DNA of 5,832 bases from positions 1-5,832 of the forward strand of contig JACDEN010000204.1 of the NCBI GenBank assembly GCA_013816415.1, in the 5' to 3' direction. A model generated the notes under the pieces. It saw only the letters and a program-made list of their open reading frames with translations, made no database searches and was not told the origin of the DNA. This stretch comes from Planctomycetota bacterium. Lineage in GTDB: Bacteria; Planctomycetota; UBA11346. Of this stretch, positions 1-5,796 are shown one piece after another (position 1 is the stretch's first letter; each line of letters begins with the position of its first letter). Made by a program: the position numbers and the translations under genes.

Positions 1-410
1 GCGTCGCGGATGCGGCACGCCTTCCAGAGCACCACGCCATGGCGACGGCAGGCTTCGGCCACCACGGCAGCATCCGCACCAGGCGCACCAGGCGCATGGT
101 GCGCACCAGCGTCGGGAAGGGCGCACGCCGCGGCGAGGGCCTTCTCCGCCGCCTCGTCCATCCCCTCCTGGTGCGAGAGGAATGTCCCATAGCGGAGCCA
201 GGCCAGCGGCTGGTCGGGATAGGCCTCGGTGGCGTGATGCAGGATGCGCTCCGCTTCGTGCATCCGACCGTCGGCCTCGAGGGCGGCCGCCTGTTCCCAC
301 TGGTCCTCGAGCGGCGCTTCGTGGCCAGCCCAATAGAAGGCGGCCTGCGCGCCGATGACGAGCACGGCTGAGATCACGACCAGGCGCAGCATCGGCGGAT
401 CGATCGCCAT
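1..410 (-). CDS. TPR-repeat protein with N-terminal membrane anchor or signal peptide (partial, C-terminus outside window)
   Basis: The reverse strand stays open from an ATG at 410 down to base 1, giving 136 complete codons and no stop, so only the N-terminal part is present. Residues 7-26 are hydrophobic (MLRLVVISAVLVIGAQAAFY) and act as a signal anchor or a signal peptide with a possible AQA cleavage site. Residues about 35-66 and 67-100 read as two helix-turn-helix TPR-like units with the usual Ala, Tyr and Pro spacing (for example AEAYP-type ending ATEAYPDQP and WLRYGTFLSHQEGMDEA). A Gly/Ala/Pro/His linker follows at 101-114. TPR proteins are protein-binding scaffolds; the partner is unknown. 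The gene is divergent from hflX across 100 bp. GTG at 413 or ATG at 392 are alternative starts; no strong Shine-Dalgarno decides between them. The product is inferred from composition and repeat spacing only. Confidence 0.72.
   Translation of the reverse strand, partial: MAIDPPMLRLVVISAVLVIGAQAAFYWAGHEAPLEDQWEQAAALEADGRMHEAERILHHATEAYPDQPLAWLRYGTFLSHQEGMDEAAEKALAAACALPDAGAHHAPGAPGADAAVVAEACRRHGVVLWKACRIRD
83..104. repeat. Inverted repeat with adjoining 9-nt direct repeat inside the TPR gene
   Basis: GCGCACCA at 83-90 is perfectly complementary to TGGTGCGC at 97-104, with a 6-nt loop. The 9-mer GCACCAGGC also occurs twice in tandem at 76-93. On the coding strand this encodes the APGAPGA linker after the second TPR unit, so it may simply be low-complexity coding sequence. 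Confidence 0.45.
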
Positions 411-456
411 CACGATCCAGGCTACGCACCTCGGCCGCAGCACCAGCCGGCGCCCC

Positions 457-484
457 TTGAGCCGGATGCCCCCTCGGGTCTAAT
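457..484 (+). promoter_or_regulatory. Candidate sigma70-type promoter for hflX
   Basis: TTGAGC (457-462) matches four of six bases of the -35 consensus, and TCTAAT (479-484) matches five of six of the -10 consensus. The spacing is 16 bp. Transcription would begin near 491, about 20 bases before the hflX ATG. TCTAAT stands out in otherwise very GC-rich DNA. The odd-centred palindrome TCCGGACCGGA (484-494) overlaps the predicted start and the GGAGGG (492-497) that may serve as ribosome binding site. Based on inspection only. Confidence 0.4.
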
Positions 485-510
485 CCGGACCGGAGGGCCG
501 CCCCGGGCGC

Positions 511-1827
511 ATGAAGGACAAGACCAAAGCGACGTTCCAGGCGCTGATGCCCGTCGTCCTGATGCTGACGTCGGCGCCCGAGGAGCGCGAACTCGAGCGC
601 GAGCGCGAAATCGAGATGCGCAGCCTGCTCGATACCGCGGCGCGCTCGCCGGTCGCGACCCTGGCCCAGCACCTGCAGAAGCCGACTCCAGGCACCTACA
701 TCGGATCCGGCAAGGTCGGCGAGCTGGCCGCCCTGGTGAAGACCCATGTGGCGCAGCAGGTGGTGTTCGATGTCCGTCTCAGCCCGCGGCAGCAGCGCAA
801 TCTCGAAGAGGAGATCGGCTGCACCGTCCTCGACTACGACGAGCTCATCCTCGACATCTTCGCGCGCAACGCCCGCACGCACCAGGCGATGCTGGCGGTC
901 GAACTCGCGCGGCTCGACTACACCAAGTCGCGGCTGCGCCGGATGTGGACGCATCTCGATCGCCAGACCGCGGGCGGCGGCAGCGGCATGGGCTCCGGCG
1001 GCCTCACCGGCACTGGCGAGAAGCAGATCGAGATGGACCGTCGCCAGGTGCGCAAGCGCATCCAGGACCTGAAGACGCGCCTGCTCGAGATCGACGCGCG
1101 CAAGGACCGCGCGGTCGCCAGCCGCGGGGAATGCTTCAACATCGCGCTGGTCGGATACACCAATGCCGGCAAGAGCTCGCTGATGAATGCGCTGACCAGC
1201 GCCGGCGTGCTCGCCGAGGATCGCCTGTTCGCGACCCTCGACACGCGCACCGCGCGGCTGCCGCTCGACCGCTTCTCGAACGTGGTGATGAGCGACACCG
1301 TGGGATTCATCCGCGATCTGCCGCCGACCCTGATCGCGAGCTTCCACGCCACCCTCGCCGAGGTGCGCGAGGCTGATCTGCTGCTGCACGTGGTCGACGC
1401 CTCGAGCTCGGTGATGGAGGAGCAGATCGACGCGGTCGAAGCGGTGCTCAAGGCGATCGGGGCCAACGAGGTTCCGGTGGTGATGGTGTTCAACAAGATC
1501 GACCGCGTCTACTCGAAGACCATCCTGCTGGCGTTCCGCCGCCGCTACAAACAGGCGGTGTCGGTGAGCGCCACCAACGGCGATGGCCTCGACCTCCTGC
1601 GCGAGATCATCAAGACGGTGGTCGCCAAGCGCGTCAAGCAGGTGCGTATCCGCTTCTCCGTGCTCGACGGCGCCCTCGATTCCTTCATCCGCGCCCGCGC
1701 CCACGTCATGAGCGAGGAGTACCAGGACGACCACGCGGTGCTGTCGATCGAGGTCGACGATCGCGCGCTCGAGGAGCTGCAGGCGAATCCCAAGGTCGAA
1801 GTCCTGCCGCAGGCCGCAGCTCGGTGA
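511..1827 (+). CDS. hflX: GTPase HflX, ribosome-associated
   Basis: HflX is a translation-factor-class GTPase that binds the 50S subunit and, in E. coli, splits stalled ribosomes under stress; it acts in the cytosol. The 438-aa length fits the family (E. coli about 426). The N-terminal HflX domain contains the family motif TYIGSGKVGEL (about residues 63-73). A glycine-rich linker (155-169) leads into GEKQIEMDRR, then a charged helical segment. The G domain is complete: P-loop GYTNAGKS (215-222), DTVGF (262-266), NKID (328-331) and SVSA (351-354). A short C-terminal domain ends in PKVEVLPQAAAR. The linker reads GTGEKQIE where the commonest form is GPGETQLE. The ATG at 511 is preferred because it precedes the conserved N-terminal domain by the usual length; GGAGGG at 492-497 is a rather distant Shine-Dalgarno. 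It lies 69 bp before the LpoB-like gene and could be cotranscribed with it. Confidence 0.97.
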   Translation: MKDKTKATFQALMPVVLMLTSAPEERELEREREIEMRSLLDTAARSPVATLAQHLQKPTPGTYIGSGKVGELAALVKTHVAQQVVFDVRLSPRQQRNLEEEIGCTVLDYDELILDIFARNARTHQAMLAVELARLDYTKSRLRRMWTHLDRQTAGGGSGMGSGGLTGTGEKQIEMDRRQVRKRIQDLKTRLLEIDARKDRAVASRGECFNIALVGYTNAGKSSLMNALTSAGVLAEDRLFATLDTRTARLPLDRFSNVVMSDTVGFIRDLPPTLIASFHATLAEVREADLLLHVVDASSSVMEEQIDAVEAVLKAIGANEVPVVMVFNKIDRVYSKTILLAFRRRYKQAVSVSATNGDGLDLLREIIKTVVAKRVKQVRIRFSVLDGALDSFIRARAHVMSEEYQDDHAVLSIEVDDRALEELQANPKVEVLPQAAAR

Positions 1828-1885
1828 TCGACATCACCGCGTGGTTGCGTGTCCTGCCGTGCATTCCATAGTCGAATCGTGATCC

Positions 1886-1890
1886 GGAGG
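1886..1890 (+). promoter_or_regulatory. Shine-Dalgarno GGAGG fixing the LpoB-like start
   Basis: GGAGG lies six bases before ATG 1897 and selects that start over an in-frame GTG at 1849. The following CTCC (1893-1896) could pair with GGAG (1886-1889) across a 3-nt loop, a weak hairpin that might mask the site. Confidence 0.75.
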
Positions 1891-1896
1891 CACTCC

Positions 1897-2385
1897 ATGC
1901 GCTACGTCCTCGCCCTGATCGTCGCGTGTTCGCTGGTCATCGGCATGGGCTGCGGCGAGCGTCCGGCGCCCCCGCCGCCCCCGCCTCCGGCCAAGCCGAC
2001 CAGCTCGTGGACCGACGCCGACTCGGCAGCGGTCGCCAAGGAACTGATGGGCGACGCCACCCGTCACCCGTGGATAGCCGAATACCGCAACCGGCTCAAT
2101 CGCCTTCCCCGGGTGGTCATGGGCGAGATCGTTGACAAGAGCGGCGATCACGTCGACGTCAGCGGTTTCGCGGCCGAACTCGAGCGCTGCCTGGCCTCCT
2201 CGCTGCAGGTCGGGGTGGTGCGGAACGCCGACGCCGCGGACGTGGTCCTGGACGGGACCATCAACCGTGAAAACGGCAAGCAGGCCAGCTACTTCCAGAT
2301 CGACCTGCGGCTAGAGCCCCAGGACCACGGTGACACCGCCTGGCACGGCAGCATCGAGCGCCAGGTACAGCTCACCCCCCGCTGA
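1897..2385 (+). CDS. LpoB-like penicillin-binding protein activator, lipoprotein
   Basis: The LpoB family are outer-membrane lipoproteins that reach through the periplasm and stimulate a class A penicillin-binding protein. This 162-aa product begins with a hydrophobic segment (residues 3-18) ending in GMGC with Cys19 as likely lipidation site; the lipobox is imperfect because -3 is Gly. A proline-rich stretch (23-34, seven consecutive prolines) follows, like the flexible spacer in E. coli LpoB. The folded core carries recognisable family pattern: SWTDADSAAVAKELMGD, then HPWIAEY, then RVVMGEIVDKSGDHVDVSGF (the usual form being close to vvvG-i-N-s-EhIdt), LERCL and a closing YFQIDLRLEPQD...TAWHG strand pair. 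It starts 69 bp after hflX; a weak TTGCGT/CATAGT pair (1845-1872) might give it its own promoter. A GC-rich stem-loop follows the stop immediately. Orthology to E. coli lpoB is not shown, so no symbol is given. Confidence 0.8.
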   Translation: MRYVLALIVACSLVIGMGCGERPAPPPPPPPAKPTSSWTDADSAAVAKELMGDATRHPWIAEYRNRLNRLPRVVMGEIVDKSGDHVDVSGFAAELERCLASSLQVGVVRNADAADVVLDGTINRENGKQASYFQIDLRLEPQDHGDTAWHGSIERQVQLTPR

Positions 2386-2420
2386 GCGCCGAGGGCCGGG
2401 CGGTCGAACCGCCCCGGCGC
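2386..2420 (+). terminator. GC-rich stem-loop directly after the LpoB-like gene
   Basis: GGGCGGT (2398-2404) pairs perfectly with ACCGCCC (2408-2414) around a 3-nt CGA loop. GCGCC (2386-2390), starting on the base after the TGA, can close an outer stem with GGCGC (2416-2420). There is no T-run afterwards, so this is either a U-less terminator or an mRNA 3'-end stabilising hairpin rather than a classical intrinsic terminator. Confidence 0.45.
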
Positions 2421-2490
2421 GACGGACCGGACATCCTGACACGGATATCGGCCAGCGACCCGTGGTCGCCACGTACCGCTTCCCCGCCTT

Positions 2491-2516
2491 TCGTGGCGGC
2501 CGTGGCGTCGTGGCGG
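2491..2516. repeat. Short imperfect tandem repeat (TCGTGGCGG type)
   Basis: TCGTGGCGG occurs at 2491-2499 and again at 2508-2516, with the related CCGTGGCG (2500-2507) between them, giving three imperfect units of 8-9 bases. It may be a protein-binding site or chance low complexity in GC-rich DNA. Confidence 0.4.
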
Positions 2517-2600
2517 TTCGATCCCACCGCCTCCTCGGGGCTCAGGCTGGGAGCGCGCAAACCCCGATGTCGTAACTGCTTTCGCCGTCTGATGCACCGG

Positions 2601-2616
2601 CGGAAAAGCCTTTCCG
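2601..2616 (+). other. Small hairpin in leader region
   Basis: CGGAAA (2601-2606) pairs with TTTCCG (2611-2616) around an AGCC loop, and GG (2599-2600) can extend the stem to CC (2619-2620) over a GG bulge. No T-run follows. It could be part of a structured leader of the downstream gene. Confidence 0.4.
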
Positions 2617-2627
2617 GGCCGCCTTGC

Positions 2628-2640
2628 GCCCTCCGAGGGC
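2628..2640 (+). other. Second small hairpin in leader region
   Basis: GCCCT (2628-2632) pairs with AGGGC (2636-2640) around a 3-nt CCG loop, twelve bases after the preceding hairpin. No T-run follows, so it is not a classical terminator. Confidence 0.35.
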
Positions 2641-2721
2641 ATTCCTAGCCTTGGCCTGTCTTGGCGACCGGGCTTACCGACCGCCTCGCAGTTGGCACAT
2701 CCATTTGGTTCAGGCCCCCTT

Positions 2722-2725
2722 GGAG
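2722..2725 (+). promoter_or_regulatory. Shine-Dalgarno GGAG fixing the start at 2732
   Basis: GGAG lies six bases before ATG 2732 in the context GGAGCACTCCATG, nearly the same leader as that of the LpoB-like gene. It supports this ATG over an in-frame TTG at 2624, which has no ribosome binding site and would put 36 residues in front of the signal peptide. Confidence 0.7.
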
Positions 2726-2731
2726 CACTCC

Positions 2732-3937
2732 ATGCCTTGTCCGTCCCGGTTCGCGCGGTCGCGATCCCTCGCGGTGCCCATCGCGCTCGTCGCCTCGGCG
2801 ATCTTCGCGGCCACCGGCAGCGCCGCCACCACGGCGGAGACCAACGCTCCGAGCCAGGAATACCTCGACGCCAAGGCCGAACTCGAGTCGATGCTCAACA
2901 GCCGCGACATGGAACTCTTCGAGCTGTCGTTCGAGCCGATCTCGATGGACCGCGTGGTGCTGCCGGACCGCAGCGGCAAGGAGCGGGTCTACAACTACCT
3001 CGCCTTCCGCATCCGCAACCAGGTCGCCGACCGCTCGTCGAAGCCGCTGTCGCAGGCCAAGGGCTACAACGACGTGCTGGAAGCGATCAGCAAGCAGTAC
3101 GAGATCGCGAAGAAGGTCGAAGGCAACGGCACCCGGCTCGACATCGAAGGTATCGAGAGCAAGGAAGGCGTCGAGAACAACGACGCGACGATCGTCAAGC
3201 GCATGGATGCGCAGACGCACAAGAAGAAGCTGTCGATCACCGTGCTCGGCTACGACGAGAACGGCACCCGGCTGCGCCTGCTCGACGAGCCCGCCGGCTC
3301 GGGTCCGCAGGAGAGCTTCAACTTCCCGGACACCGGCGACACCACGCGCTCCGCGATCATGGACAAGGTGAAGGACAAGATCGAGGAGAAGGAGGGGCGC
3401 GAACTCTACACGCTGGACAAGATCCGCTCGATCGAGCTGCCGCCATACGATGCGGTCAAACGCCAGGAGAACGGCTGGGCCGAAGGCGAGCTCTACGGCG
3501 TCGCGATGTTCAACAAGCTGACCGATTACGGCGATTACTTCACTTTCGAGGTGCGCGGACTGAGCAACAAGCTGCGCATCCGCTGGCCCGACACCGAGAC
3601 CGGCAAGGTCGAGAACTACCTCGACATGCGGGTGTTCCGCCGCGTCTTCGTGCTGCACTACGACCGCGTCGGCGACGAATACTTCCGCGAGCTCGATCCG
3701 TTCAAGATGACCAAGGGCGGATGGGAGTGGGTGAACACCTTCCAGCGCAACGACGAGCGCCGCAACATGGCCTACGCCCGGTACTTCCTCAACAACATCA
3801 CCAGCGATAACGATCCCGAGCAGAAGCCCAACGCCGCGGTCGAGGCCGAGCTCTGGGAATACTACAACGAGGTCCGGGCGCAGCGTCCGGACAAGTCGGA
3901 CAAGCTGCCCGACCTCGAGCAGATCCTGAAGAGATGA
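2732..3937 (+). CDS. Exported protein of unknown function (first gene of coupled three-gene unit)
   Basis: I do not recognise this 401-aa family with certainty. Residues 1-32 form a clear Sec signal peptide: an Arg-rich n-region (R6, R9, R11), a hydrophobic core (13-27) and a cleavage site near GSA-A (29-32). There is no lipobox, so the mature protein should be soluble or peripheral outside the cytoplasm. The mature part is highly charged. A helical start (QEYLDAKAELESML) leads to beta-like strands (VYNYLAFRIRN). A Lys/Glu-rich helix lies near 212-226. The aromatic C-terminal half contains YGVAMF, DYFTFEVRGLSNKLRIRWPD and GDEYFRELDPF...GGWEWV (about 260-340). That spacing reminds me of uncharacterised secreted planctomycete proteins with a YGVA...VRGL pattern, a memory-based and weak comparison. 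Its stop overlaps the next start as ATGA, so the two are probably translationally coupled. Confidence 0.85.
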   Translation: MPCPSRFARSRSLAVPIALVASAIFAATGSAATTAETNAPSQEYLDAKAELESMLNSRDMELFELSFEPISMDRVVLPDRSGKERVYNYLAFRIRNQVADRSSKPLSQAKGYNDVLEAISKQYEIAKKVEGNGTRLDIEGIESKEGVENNDATIVKRMDAQTHKKKLSITVLGYDENGTRLRLLDEPAGSGPQESFNFPDTGDTTRSAIMDKVKDKIEEKEGRELYTLDKIRSIELPPYDAVKRQENGWAEGELYGVAMFNKLTDYGDYFTFEVRGLSNKLRIRWPDTETGKVENYLDMRVFRRVFVLHYDRVGDEYFRELDPFKMTKGGWEWVNTFQRNDERRNMAYARYFLNNITSDNDPEQKPNAAVEAELWEYYNEVRAQRPDKSDKLPDLEQILKR

Positions 3938-4230
3938 ACGCGGTGCAGCAGCTCGATCCGGCTCTGCCGCCGGCGACGGTATTCGCCCAGCTCGATCGCG
4001 ACGTGCAGCGCTTGGTGGTGGCGACCAAGACCCTGTACAACGGCGACTGGGACGACTGCGCCGAAGACATCCGCCGCCGACGCGCCGGCAAACCCTACCT
4101 GTTCAAGCTGTCGATCTCCCTACCCGACGATCTGGAATGGCTCAGCCGCCTGAAGGCCTACGAATCCGCGCGCGGCGAGGCCTTCGAGGCCTCGCAACCA
4201 GACGATCATCCACGAGAGGACCACCGGTGA
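3934..4230 (+). CDS. Small cytosolic protein of unknown function (second gene of coupled unit)
   Basis: This 98-aa product has no signal peptide or membrane segment and should be cytosolic, unlike both neighbours. It is acidic overall but has a basic patch, RRRR (about 48-51). It reads as mostly helical: VFAQLDRDVQRLVVATKTLYNG, then DWDDCAEDIRRRR, then a possible strand KPYLFKLSISLPDD and a helix LEWLSRLKAYESARG. The last residues (DDHPREDHR) are encoded by the stretch that also provides the next gene's ribosome binding site. Its ATG overlaps the previous TGA (ATGA at 3934-3937), and its TGA overlaps the next GTG (GTGA at 4227-4230). It has no good Shine-Dalgarno of its own, consistent with reinitiation. 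That both ends mesh with neighbours argues it is a real gene. No family was recognised. Confidence 0.75.
   Translation: MNAVQQLDPALPPATVFAQLDRDVQRLVVATKTLYNGDWDDCAEDIRRRRAGKPYLFKLSISLPDDLEWLSRLKAYESARGEAFEASQPDDHPREDHR
4215..4220 (+). promoter_or_regulatory. Shine-Dalgarno AGAGGA fixing the GTG start at 4227
   Basis: AGAGGA lies six bases before GTG 4227. Together with the signal sequence that begins right after it, this favours GTG 4227 over the in-frame ATG at 4137, which would overlap the upstream gene by 94 bases and add 30 polar residues before the signal peptide. Confidence 0.7.
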
Positions 4231-5675
4231 CCGATCAGACCCTGCCCACGAGCCCGCGCCTGCGCGCGAGCCTGCTCTCGCTGCTGTCCCTCGGCCTGTG
4301 CCTGGCCGTCGCCCCCTCGTGCACGTCGGAGCGCGCCGCCACCGACAATGTCGCGGTCGCGACCGACCAGACGACCGCGCCCGCGAGCGTCGATCAGGTG
4401 CCGCAGGATCGGATCCGCGCGCTCAAGGACACCCCATTCGAACGCGCCTGGGACCTCGATCTGCATGAGCGCATCCACACCAGCTGGATCAGCCCGAACG
4501 TCCCCGACCTGGTGTTCTTCCAGACCGAGGAGTCGAAGGCGATCTACGCCGTCGACACCATGAGCGGCGCCACCCGCTGGGTGACCACCCCCCTGCCGCG
4601 GACGATCATGGCCGCGCACCCGCCGTATGTCGCACGCGTGGTGGTGAACAACGACCAGGGCGAGCACTTCAACGACGACCGCCTGTACGTCATCTCCGAC
4701 GACATCCTGTTCTGCTTCGATGCGATCGGCGGCCAGCTGATCTGGCGCTACCAGCTGCCGTTCTCGCCTTCCACCGGTCCGCTGGCCCTGGGCAACGAAG
4801 GCGACCTGCGCGTCTACATCGGCGACTGGGCCGGACACATGCGCGTCTCCACCGTGCACCCAAACCGGCGCTTCCCCTATGAAGCCTGGCAGTGGAACAT
4901 CCAGAGCTCGATCTCCGCCAGCCCGATCGACAAGGAAGACCTGGTCTATGTCGGCGATCACAACGGAAAGATGCACTGCTTCGGGCTCGACCGCGAGAAG
5001 AAGTGGACCTTCGCCGCCGGATCGTCGATCGCCGGCTCCGCCGTCGCGCGCGACCGTTCGCTGTTCTTCGGCAACGGGGACAACGTGTTCTACGTGCTCA
5101 ACCGCCTCACCGGCGAGAAGCTGGGCCAGGTCAATCTCAACGGGCCGGTCACCCGCCAGCCGTTCCTGTTCCGCGACGAGACCAAGCGCGTCTACACCTG
5201 GGTGTCGAGCGCGAATCCGCGCGTCGCCGGCGTCTATGCCATCCGTTCGGTGCCCGATACCATCTACTTCGAGAACGATTCCGCCGACCATCCGCACCGA
5301 CCGCTCGAAGTCGTGCGCCTCGCCCAGGACTGGCATTTCCCCGGCGTCACCCGCCTGGTGTCCTCGACGCCGCAGCACCTCTACATGACCTACCCCGACA
5401 GCACCCTCGTCATGGCGATCCGCCGCGACAACGGCTCGCTCGATTGGGCCTGGGACTGCGCCGAGGAGCGCGGCGGCGGCAAGAAGGCGTCGCGCGTGAC
5501 CCTGATCACCGAGTACCAGGATCCGAGCGACCTCAACCGCTCAATCTACACCTGCGACGACAGCGGACGGGTGATCTCGTACCGCTTCTTCGGCTTCGTC
5601 CCGCGCTCGGACAATACCCGGGTGGCCGACAAGCCGCAGAAGGAAGCGATGCCGAAGAGCCGCAAGGCTAAGTAA
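4227..5675 (+). CDS. PQQ-type beta-propeller repeat protein, probable lipoprotein (third gene of coupled unit)
   Basis: The 482-aa product starts with a signal peptide (hydrophobic 14-29) ending in VAPSC; Cys32 is a plausible lipidation site although Pro at -2 makes the lipobox weak. The rest shows repeated PQQ/propeller blades, each a strand pair around a turn with Gly and a closing Trp or equivalent: AIYAVDTMSGATRWV (about 105-119), ILFCFDAIGGQLIWRYQL (159-176), VYVGDHNGKMHCFG...KKWTF (240-262), FFGNGDNVFYVLNRLTGEKLG (279-299), TLVMAIRRDNGSLDWAWD (391-408) and IYTCDDSGRVISYRFFG (439-455). Such propellers serve as scaffolds (BamB in outer-membrane assembly) or as quinoprotein dehydrogenases; no PQQ-dehydrogenase active-site signature or heme motif is visible, so a binding or scaffold role is more likely. 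A lysine-rich tail ends the protein. The GTG start overlaps the upstream TGA, and a strong terminator follows 43 bp after the stop. Confidence 0.88.
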   Translation: MTDQTLPTSPRLRASLLSLLSLGLCLAVAPSCTSERAATDNVAVATDQTTAPASVDQVPQDRIRALKDTPFERAWDLDLHERIHTSWISPNVPDLVFFQTEESKAIYAVDTMSGATRWVTTPLPRTIMAAHPPYVARVVVNNDQGEHFNDDRLYVISDDILFCFDAIGGQLIWRYQLPFSPSTGPLALGNEGDLRVYIGDWAGHMRVSTVHPNRRFPYEAWQWNIQSSISASPIDKEDLVYVGDHNGKMHCFGLDREKKWTFAAGSSIAGSAVARDRSLFFGNGDNVFYVLNRLTGEKLGQVNLNGPVTRQPFLFRDETKRVYTWVSSANPRVAGVYAIRSVPDTIYFENDSADHPHRPLEVVRLAQDWHFPGVTRLVSSTPQHLYMTYPDSTLVMAIRRDNGSLDWAWDCAEERGGGKKASRVTLITEYQDPSDLNRSIYTCDDSGRVISYRFFGFVPRSDNTRVADKPQKEAMPKSRKAK

Positions 5676-5690
5676 TCGGGGGCTTCGCCC
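5676..5690. repeat. 15-bp repeat copy 1 with GCTTCGC-core hairpin
   Basis: The 15-mer TCGGGGGCTTCGCCC begins on the base after the propeller stop codon and recurs exactly at 5818-5832. With two more C residues it folds as GGGGGC (5678-5683) against GCCCCC (5687-5692) around a 3-nt TTC loop. Confidence 0.7.
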
Positions 5691-5700
5691 CCAAACCCCC

Positions 5701-5714
5701 GCGACCTTTGTCGC
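5701..5714. other. Small hairpin GCGAC/GTCGC
   Basis: GCGAC (5701-5705) pairs with GTCGC (5710-5714) around a CTTT loop, between the first repeat copy and the main terminator. Confidence 0.4.
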
Positions 5715-5718
5715 CCCT

Positions 5719-5747
5719 AAATCCTGGCTGGAGCAGCCAGGATTTTT
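5719..5747 (+). terminator. Rho-independent terminator of the three-gene unit
   Basis: AAATCCTGGCTG (5719-5730) pairs perfectly with CAGCCAGGATTT (5734-5745), a 12-bp stem with a 3-nt GAG loop. The 3' arm runs into five consecutive T (5743-5747). The stem's flanking AAA lets it work, more weakly, on the opposite strand too. Confidence 0.9.
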
Positions 5748-5777
5748 GCGTGATGGGCTTCGCCCATTTTATCACGC
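5748..5777. terminator. Second stem-loop, probable back-up or bidirectional terminator
   Basis: ATGGGC (5753-5758) pairs with GCCCAT (5762-5767) around TTC and is followed by TTT, which alone resembles an intrinsic terminator. An outer stem GCGTGAT (5748-5754) can instead pair with ATCACGC (5771-5777), enclosing the GCTTCGC-core hairpin; the two forms share AT at 5753-5754. It begins on the base after the preceding terminator's T-run. Confidence 0.6.
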
Positions 5778-5796
5778 AAGCGGGGCTCGGCGGTCG

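Larger units (their letters stand above)
2421..2721. other. Intergenic region without a supportable gene, upstream of the three-gene unit
   Basis: Short open frames here lack family resemblance, ribosome binding sites and typical starts, and most are shadows of GC-rich DNA. The region holds a short imperfect repeat (2491-2516) and two small hairpins (2601-2616, 2628-2640). It is a candidate long 5' leader for the gene at 2732. I recognise no known riboswitch class, no tRNA and no convincing promoter in it. Confidence 0.6.

Noticed and set aside
1845..1872. Weak sigma70-like pair TTGCGT / CATAGT before the LpoB-like gene
   Set aside because: Only three of six and four of six bases match consensus; mentioned in the gene entry but not strong enough to call.
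2512..2545. tRNA-like T-arm (GGTTCGATCCCACC)
   Set aside because: The TTCGATC loop looks right but the stem has a mismatch, and no acceptor, D-arm or anticodon arm can be placed upstream at tRNA spacing on either strand.
2692..2708. Possible sigma54 promoter (TTGGCAC ... TTTGG) before the gene at 2732
   Set aside because: The gap between the two GG elements is one base too long and the -12 element reads GG instead of GC.
2624..2731. Upstream TTG start extending the exported protein by 36 residues
   Set aside because: No ribosome binding site, and the extension would bury a clear signal peptide 36 residues in; ATG 2732 has GGAG at good spacing.
2645..3658. Long reverse-strand open frame (337 codons) opposite the exported-protein gene
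   Set aside because: It is a shadow of a GC-rich gene: composition is biased to Arg/Val/Asp/Leu with no recognisable domain, while the + strand frame has a signal peptide and ribosome binding site.
4137..4226. ATG 4137 start for the propeller protein
   Set aside because: It would overlap the 98-aa gene by 94 bases and add polar residues before the signal peptide; GTG 4227 has AGAGGA and a GTGA overlap.
4206..5378. Long reverse-strand open frame (390 codons) opposite the propeller gene
   Set aside because: The + strand frame shows propeller repeats and a lipoprotein signal; the reverse frame is a mirror of its codon bias with no domain pattern.
4227..5675. PQQ-dependent alcohol dehydrogenase
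   Set aside because: Length is short, and neither a vicinal-cysteine pair, a catalytic-site signature nor a CXXCH heme motif is visible; only propeller repeats are supported.
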